Source of the DNA: Fibrobacter sp. UWB2
GTDB lineage: Bacteria > Fibrobacterota > Fibrobacteria > Fibrobacterales > Fibrobacteraceae
Assembly: GCF_002210425.1 (NCBI RefSeq)
Contig: NZ_MWQK01000005.1
Span: 248,001 to 312,000 of the forward strand
Length of the DNA stretch: 64,000 bases
Direction of reading: 5' to 3'
Under the pieces are notes generated by a model. That model did not search any database and was not told the DNA's origin. It saw only the letters and a list, made by a program, of their open reading frames with translations. Position 1 is the stretch's first letter, and every line of letters starts with the position of its first letter. The position numbers and the translations under genes are program-made. Positions 60,099-64,000 of the stretch are shown here, piece after piece.

Positions 60099-61834
60099 TA
60101 CTTCCTCTTTGTCACGATGACATTCAGCCAGTCGGCATGGTCATAAGCGTTGTCGCCATCGGCATCAGCCTTGAGGATAATCGTCTGCTTGCCTCCGATA
60201 TAGACTTTACCCGCCTGCGGCTTTCTATTGCCGAACACGACGTCACCTTTCCAGAGCGTTTCTTCGGGCGTTGCCACAATAAAGCGCACGGAGCCACCGC
60301 CACCCGCTTCGTCATCAATGCCCACGACAAATTCGAGCGAGTCCGCATCCGCAGGCATCTTGAAGAACAGTTCAGAATTGGCGTGCGTACCAATGCCGTT
60401 CTTGTACTGCTGACCACGAACGGTAAGCGTAGCGCCATCGACAGCGCGGTTCACACGAGGCCTCCCGTACTGCTGCGTGAAATGGTCAATCGGCAAATCT
60501 GTGAGGTAGAACTGGTTCGACAGGAGTTCTACATTGACCGGCATGAGTCCGACAATTTCAGAAATGAGCATCGGGAAAAGGAACAGTGCAAGTACCACGT
60601 ACGGCGTAAAGCGCGGGAACGGGATGCGGGCAAGCTTTTCAATCAGCGCCGGGAACGCACGCGGGGCAAAGTTGTTCACAACACCTGCAATGAAGATGAG
60701 GAGCGCAAGTCCAGAAACCGGGACCCACAAGTCCGCACCCTTGAAGCCATTCACCATCGAAATATTCATAGCGCAAATAGCAGTCACCAGAAGCGACCAA
60801 ATCCAGGCCTTCTTCGTTTCAAGCACCATCCACACGCAAGCAAATGGAACAGCGTAAATCAGGTAACGTTCGTGCATGCCCGGCAACACAAGGAAGAAAG
60901 CAAATGCTTCCCAAGTCGCAAGTTCAAACGTGCGGCGGAGCGTCTTTGCAAAGAGTGCGCACTTTAAAATGTATGCCGAGATAATCACGAACAAGATTTT
61001 TCCAAGCCAAGACGGCGAAAGCAAAAATCCAATACCTTCCGGCGAGAGCCCGAAAAGCGGATTGGCATCACGGCTCGTATTGCCCACAAAGAACATCCAA
61101 GTGTTTGCAGCATTGTAAGTCGAGAACGGGTACTGTTCCGTCGTGTTGAGGTAAGCATGCGTGAGGAGCCCCGAGAGGTTCCCTGCGACAAAAAACGGCA
61201 AAAGCACAAGCACAATTGCAACCGCCATGAGCGGGAGCCCGCGCCAGGACTGCTTATAGCGACGGAGGAAAATGCCACCGAAAATCGGCAAAAGCAAAAT
61301 CATCTGGAACTTAGCCAAGAGCGCAAGTGCAAAGAACATCGAAGCGTACTTGAAAAGTCCGCGGAAGTTGATGCAGTAAAGGGCGGCAATGCCAAAGATG
61401 CAGGGGAACAAATCGACCTGTCCCCAAATCGGACCGTCGAGCAAAAGCGCAGGGTTCAAGGCCACAAACGCAAGCACGAGATGTGCAGAGTACTTCGGCA
61501 ACTTGAAGCGTGCTACCAGGCGGCTCGCCAAATCGACAAGTCCAACATGACCAAAGTAAACCGGCCACAGGCAGAAGAACTTGATAAGAGTTCCCTTTTC
61601 TATCGGGATGTTTGCCAAGCTATGGACTTGCGCCACAATCCAGAGCCAAAAAACATAAAGCGGAGGATAGTTACCGTTAAAGCGTTCAAGACCGTTTTTC
61701 GACAGTTGCTTGACCCAATCCACCCAATAGTTCTGGTCACCGCCAAAAGCGGCTGCATTCGTGCAGAACAAGTTTGCAAGCAGGCAGATGACGCCCCAAA
61801 TCAAAAAATACTGGAGAGACTTATTGTTTTTCAC
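60098..61834 (-). CDS. GT-C-like membrane protein with C-terminal NPCBM domain
   Basis: The 578-residue protein has about ten membrane segments in residues 1-440 and ends in a periplasmic NPCBM domain (about 450-578). The NPCBM part shows 'YKNGIGTHANSELFFKMP' and 'IDDEAGGGGSVRFIV' and closes with 'DADGDNAYDHADW'. The membrane part resembles GT87/DUF2029-type GT-C mannosyltransferases ('GGDQNYWVDWVKQLSKNG', 'GPIWGQVDLFP', 'WMFFVGN'). I start it at GTG 61834 because GGAG lies six bases ahead; the open frame reaches TTG 61846. The fusion of a GT-C enzyme with a galactose-binding-like NPCBM domain would let the enzyme bind the glycan it elongates. It overlaps the acyltransferase gene by 14 bases. 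Confidence 0.85.
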   Translation of the reverse strand: MKNNKSLQYFLIWGVICLLANLFCTNAAAFGGDQNYWVDWVKQLSKNGLERFNGNYPPLYVFWLWIVAQVHSLANIPIEKGTLIKFFCLWPVYFGHVGLVDLASRLVARFKLPKYSAHLVLAFVALNPALLLDGPIWGQVDLFPCIFGIAALYCINFRGLFKYASMFFALALLAKFQMILLLPIFGGIFLRRYKQSWRGLPLMAVAIVLVLLPFFVAGNLSGLLTHAYLNTTEQYPFSTYNAANTWMFFVGNTSRDANPLFGLSPEGIGFLLSPSWLGKILFVIISAYILKCALFAKTLRRTFELATWEAFAFFLVLPGMHERYLIYAVPFACVWMVLETKKAWIWSLLVTAICAMNISMVNGFKGADLWVPVSGLALLIFIAGVVNNFAPRAFPALIEKLARIPFPRFTPYVVLALFLFPMLISEIVGLMPVNVELLSNQFYLTDLPIDHFTQQYGRPRVNRAVDGATLTVRGQQYKNGIGTHANSELFFKMPADADSLEFVVGIDDEAGGGGSVRFIVATPEETLWKGDVVFGNRKPQAGKVYIGGKQTIILKADADGDNAYDHADWLNVIVTKRK

Positions 61835-62987
61835 CCGAAGCTCCAAAATGTTTAAAATTAATCTTCACGGCATTCGCCTTCTGAAAAACAAAACCAACAC
61901 CCTTCCAGAAATAAGCCAAAAGTACCGATGCGATGTACGTCATGGCGATAAGCACCAAAAGCGACGGAATCGCATAATGCGGAGCCGCGACAATCTTTGC
62001 CGGGACATCAAAATAGTAGCAGAAGAACGGATGGATAAGCCACATCGAGGTGCTCTGGCGGCCGAGATACCAAATTCCCTTTTTCAGGAGTTTAATGTGG
62101 TTCAGCAAGTCCATGCTCGCCACCGTCAAAACCGGGATAAAGAACACGTCAAAAATATCACCCACTTCATTTTGGCGCATCACAATGACCATGCACCAGA
62201 CGGCGATATCCACAAGCGGATTCAAAAGCTTATGTTGTTTCAACGATCCATGCAGGCGGTCAAAAAGCCCGTTACGGGCAACGATAGCGCCCATCCAGAA
62301 GCATGCCGCATACGGAGCAATCTGGCAGAAAAAGCGGAGATACATGTGGCTATTGCCAAGCACTCCAAGCGCAGTCACTGTTTTAAGCCCAGGGAAAATA
62401 TGCGCAAACAAGAGCGACACAATCACGATGATAAACAAATTGATTCTTGCCGAATAGCGGTCAATAACAGCCCTGATAAGCGGAAAAGAAATCAAGGCAA
62501 ACACATAACTTATCAGGAACCACCATTCCCTGTTGTACGTCGAAGTAAATCCAAAGAAGTTCGAAAGCAGTTCTCTGGGCGAAAAAATCGCAAAACGAGA
62601 ATAAATAAAAGGATCACTGCAATACGGAACTTGAGAAGAGAAAAACAGAAAACCAATCGGGACGAAAATAAGAAAGACTTTCCAGTATGCAAAATAAAGT
62701 CTCTTGAGGCGTCCCACAATATCGTACGGTTTTCCGTAGCTGCTCTTGTAAACGCCATACCCGCCAAAGAAGAAGAACATCGGGACGCAGATTTTGCCAA
62801 AAATTCCTACGTAAAGCGTCGCCGGAGAATTAAACAATGTGAGCAAGCCCACAACGCCGCCACCAGGGATTCGATTCGGGAAAAACCAAAGATGATGCAG
62901 GAGCATGCAGATAATGGCAATCCCCTTCATAATTTTGGTATCGTCAGGTGTTAAAAAATTATCGATTTCGTTTGGACTTTTTTGCAT
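61821..62987 (-). CDS. Acyltransferase 3 family membrane protein
   Basis: The 388-residue protein has about ten membrane segments and the acyltransferase 3 start 'IMKGIAIICMLLHHLWFFP' (residues about 19-37) with the catalytic His in 'LLHH'. Later 'VPMFFFFGGYGVYKS' and 'WWFLISYVFALIS' are typical. Such proteins move an acyl group (often acetyl) onto a periplasmic or envelope glycan. With the two downstream glycosyltransferase-like genes it forms a cluster for making or decorating a surface polysaccharide. ATG 62987 begins the operon. Confidence 0.92.
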   Translation of the reverse strand: MQKSPNEIDNFLTPDDTKIMKGIAIICMLLHHLWFFPNRIPGGGVVGLLTLFNSPATLYVGIFGKICVPMFFFFGGYGVYKSSYGKPYDIVGRLKRLYFAYWKVFLIFVPIGFLFFSSQVPYCSDPFIYSRFAIFSPRELLSNFFGFTSTYNREWWFLISYVFALISFPLIRAVIDRYSARINLFIIVIVSLLFAHIFPGLKTVTALGVLGNSHMYLRFFCQIAPYAACFWMGAIVARNGLFDRLHGSLKQHKLLNPLVDIAVWCMVIVMRQNEVGDIFDVFFIPVLTVASMDLLNHIKLLKKGIWYLGRQSTSMWLIHPFFCYYFDVPAKIVAAPHYAIPSLLVLIAMTYIASVLLAYFWKGVGFVFQKANAVKINFKHFGASGEKQ

Positions 62988-63104
62988 AATATTCTTTTGC
63001 GTAAATTGATTTAGAAATTATAGAAATCTTTCGGGCGATTGCCTTTTACATTGTTCCTATTTTATAAATTTTCATGCTAGGAATTATAAAGGAGAAGGAG
63101 CATT

Positions 63105-64000
63105 ATGCCCGAAATAAAGAGCCTGGCGGCCAAAAATCATTCCATTGAACTCGTAAGAATCATTGCGTGCTTGCTTGTCATCATGGCACATAGCCAGCTC
63201 AGCGTTGTCGAAGAAAACGCCATTGTCAGCGGAAGACTCGCATTTTCAACCATTATCGCAGACGATGTTCCGCTATTTTTATTGGTGACCGGGTTCTTTC
63301 TCTTTGGGCGCATCAAATCCGACGCCGACATTATCCCGACTTTTCCCTACAAGGCAAAATCATTTCTCTCACGCGTTTACATCCCGACCCTCGTCTATAT
63401 CCTAATTAGCATTTTCTATCGCCACTTCACAGAGACGCAATTGCCTACTTCAAGTCTCGATTGGGATTATTTATGGCGTTTTATTTTCAGGCTCGCGCCA
63501 GGTGACCATCTGTGGTACATTTGTACTTACATGTCCTTCATTTTCTTTTTCCCTATGCTAGCGTTTGTCTGTCAAGACAACCCACAAAAGAACAAATTAA
63601 GGCGCACTTTACTTGCCATCGCCATTGCAGGCGCTGTAGTTAGCGACATTCAGTATTTTTTCAAGATGAGTATGTTTGAGCTCGACAAATTCCTTTGGGG
63701 TTACTGCACCATATTCCTCATTCTCGGGTACGAACTTTCGCTATTCATCCGCAAGTTTGACGATCGACAGAAAAAGCTTTTAGCGATGGGAATCGCAATT
63801 TACTTACTTGGATTTTTGATAAAGTTTGGACTGCAGAATTATATGTTCAGCCATTACGGATATGTCGACAACAAATTCCGTTGGCTCCAAAGCTCGCTAT
63901 GTTTTGTGACAGCAACGGGAATGTTCATGACCGTGTATGCACTCGGCACATGGATTAAGCAAAACAGCATCATCGCACGCATCATCAATTACATCGGTTC
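63105..64000 (+). CDS. Acyltransferase 3 family protein, partial at the window edge
   Basis: An open frame starts at ATG 63105 behind GGAGAAGGAG and runs to the window edge with no stop, so at least 298 residues are visible. It begins 'HSIELVRIIACLLVIMAHSQ', the active-site His region of acyltransferase 3 proteins (His at 'MAHS'), and has at least seven further hydrophobic segments ('FLLVTGFFLFGRI', 'LWYICTYMSFIFFFPML'). It is divergent from the other acyltransferase gene at 62987 and only distantly related to it. The 117 bases between the two starts must hold both promoters. Confidence 0.9.
   Translation, partial: MPEIKSLAAKNHSIELVRIIACLLVIMAHSQLSVVEENAIVSGRLAFSTIIADDVPLFLLVTGFFLFGRIKSDADIIPTFPYKAKSFLSRVYIPTLVYILISIFYRHFTETQLPTSSLDWDYLWRFIFRLAPGDHLWYICTYMSFIFFFPMLAFVCQDNPQKNKLRRTLLAIAIAGAVVSDIQYFFKMSMFELDKFLWGYCTIFLILGYELSLFIRKFDDRQKKLLAMGIAIYLLGFLIKFGLQNYMFSHYGYVDNKFRWLQSSLCFVTATGMFMTVYALGTWIKQNSIIARIINYIG

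Noticed and set aside
1-64000. tRNA or rRNA genes, insertion sequences, attachment sites or an origin
   Set aside because: I looked in the gaps between genes for cloverleaf-like or transposase-related sequence and found none. A tRNAscan-type run was not possible.

Overview
The window looks like a chromosomal stretch of a Fibrobacter species (phylum Fibrobacterota). The clues are several lipoproteins whose lipobox is followed by long Ser-rich spacers, a regulator of the TIGR02147 type known mainly from Fibrobacter, a secreted M6-type protease with a Ser-rich linker and a sorting-domain-like C-terminus, and many outer-membrane (didermic) features. This assignment comes from gene families, not from a marker-gene comparison. 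Coding density is high. I saw no rRNA, tRNA, CRISPR array, insertion sequence or prophage.

Layout. 1-3181: the start of a TonB-dependent receptor under a cobalamin riboswitch, a radical SAM/SPASM enzyme with a small peptide gene behind it, and an EamA-type exporter. 3213-12355: a duplicated-domain lipoprotein, MetY, a BASS transporter, an AspT-like exchanger, a MerR regulator with a metallo-beta-lactamase-fold protein, a Nudix hydrolase and a patatin. 12498-18336: a TIGR02147 regulator/lipoprotein/TrmB operon, then a lipoprotein and an M6 protease on the other strand. 18547-24456: a tightly packed operon hisE-hisG-EAL/HDOD-recR-engB-mlaE-mlaF-pyrC, followed by an OmpA-like lipoprotein and a macrodomain (PARG-like) protein. 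26562-28727: a beta-barrel/TPR protein.

28907-34798 is the most accessory-looking part. A WYL regulator is followed by an operon encoding an unknown protein, a MoxR-type AAA ATPase, a VWA protein, a second unknown protein and a decayed metallophosphoesterase. 34947-42073 holds leuS, three paralogous lipoproteins and a beta-barrel protein. 42302-49246 has a giant membrane/spermidine-synthase-like protein divergent from metH. 49416-55081 has a DUF1538 transporter with two PII-like proteins, an ECF sigma/anti-sigma/metal-sensor-like operon, and a Y-family polymerase with a YolD-like partner. 55118-64000 has a GGDEF protein, a BatC/BatE-like pair and an envelope glycan cluster (two GT-C-type membrane proteins and two acyltransferases).

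Themes. B12 appears twice: the riboswitch-controlled receptor should import cobalamin and the B12-dependent MetH should use it. A small family of hairpins ending in ATGACA is scattered through the window, and one copy lies inside the trmB reading frame. The best candidates for undescribed biology are the radical SAM/small peptide pair and the WYL-MoxR-VWA operon.
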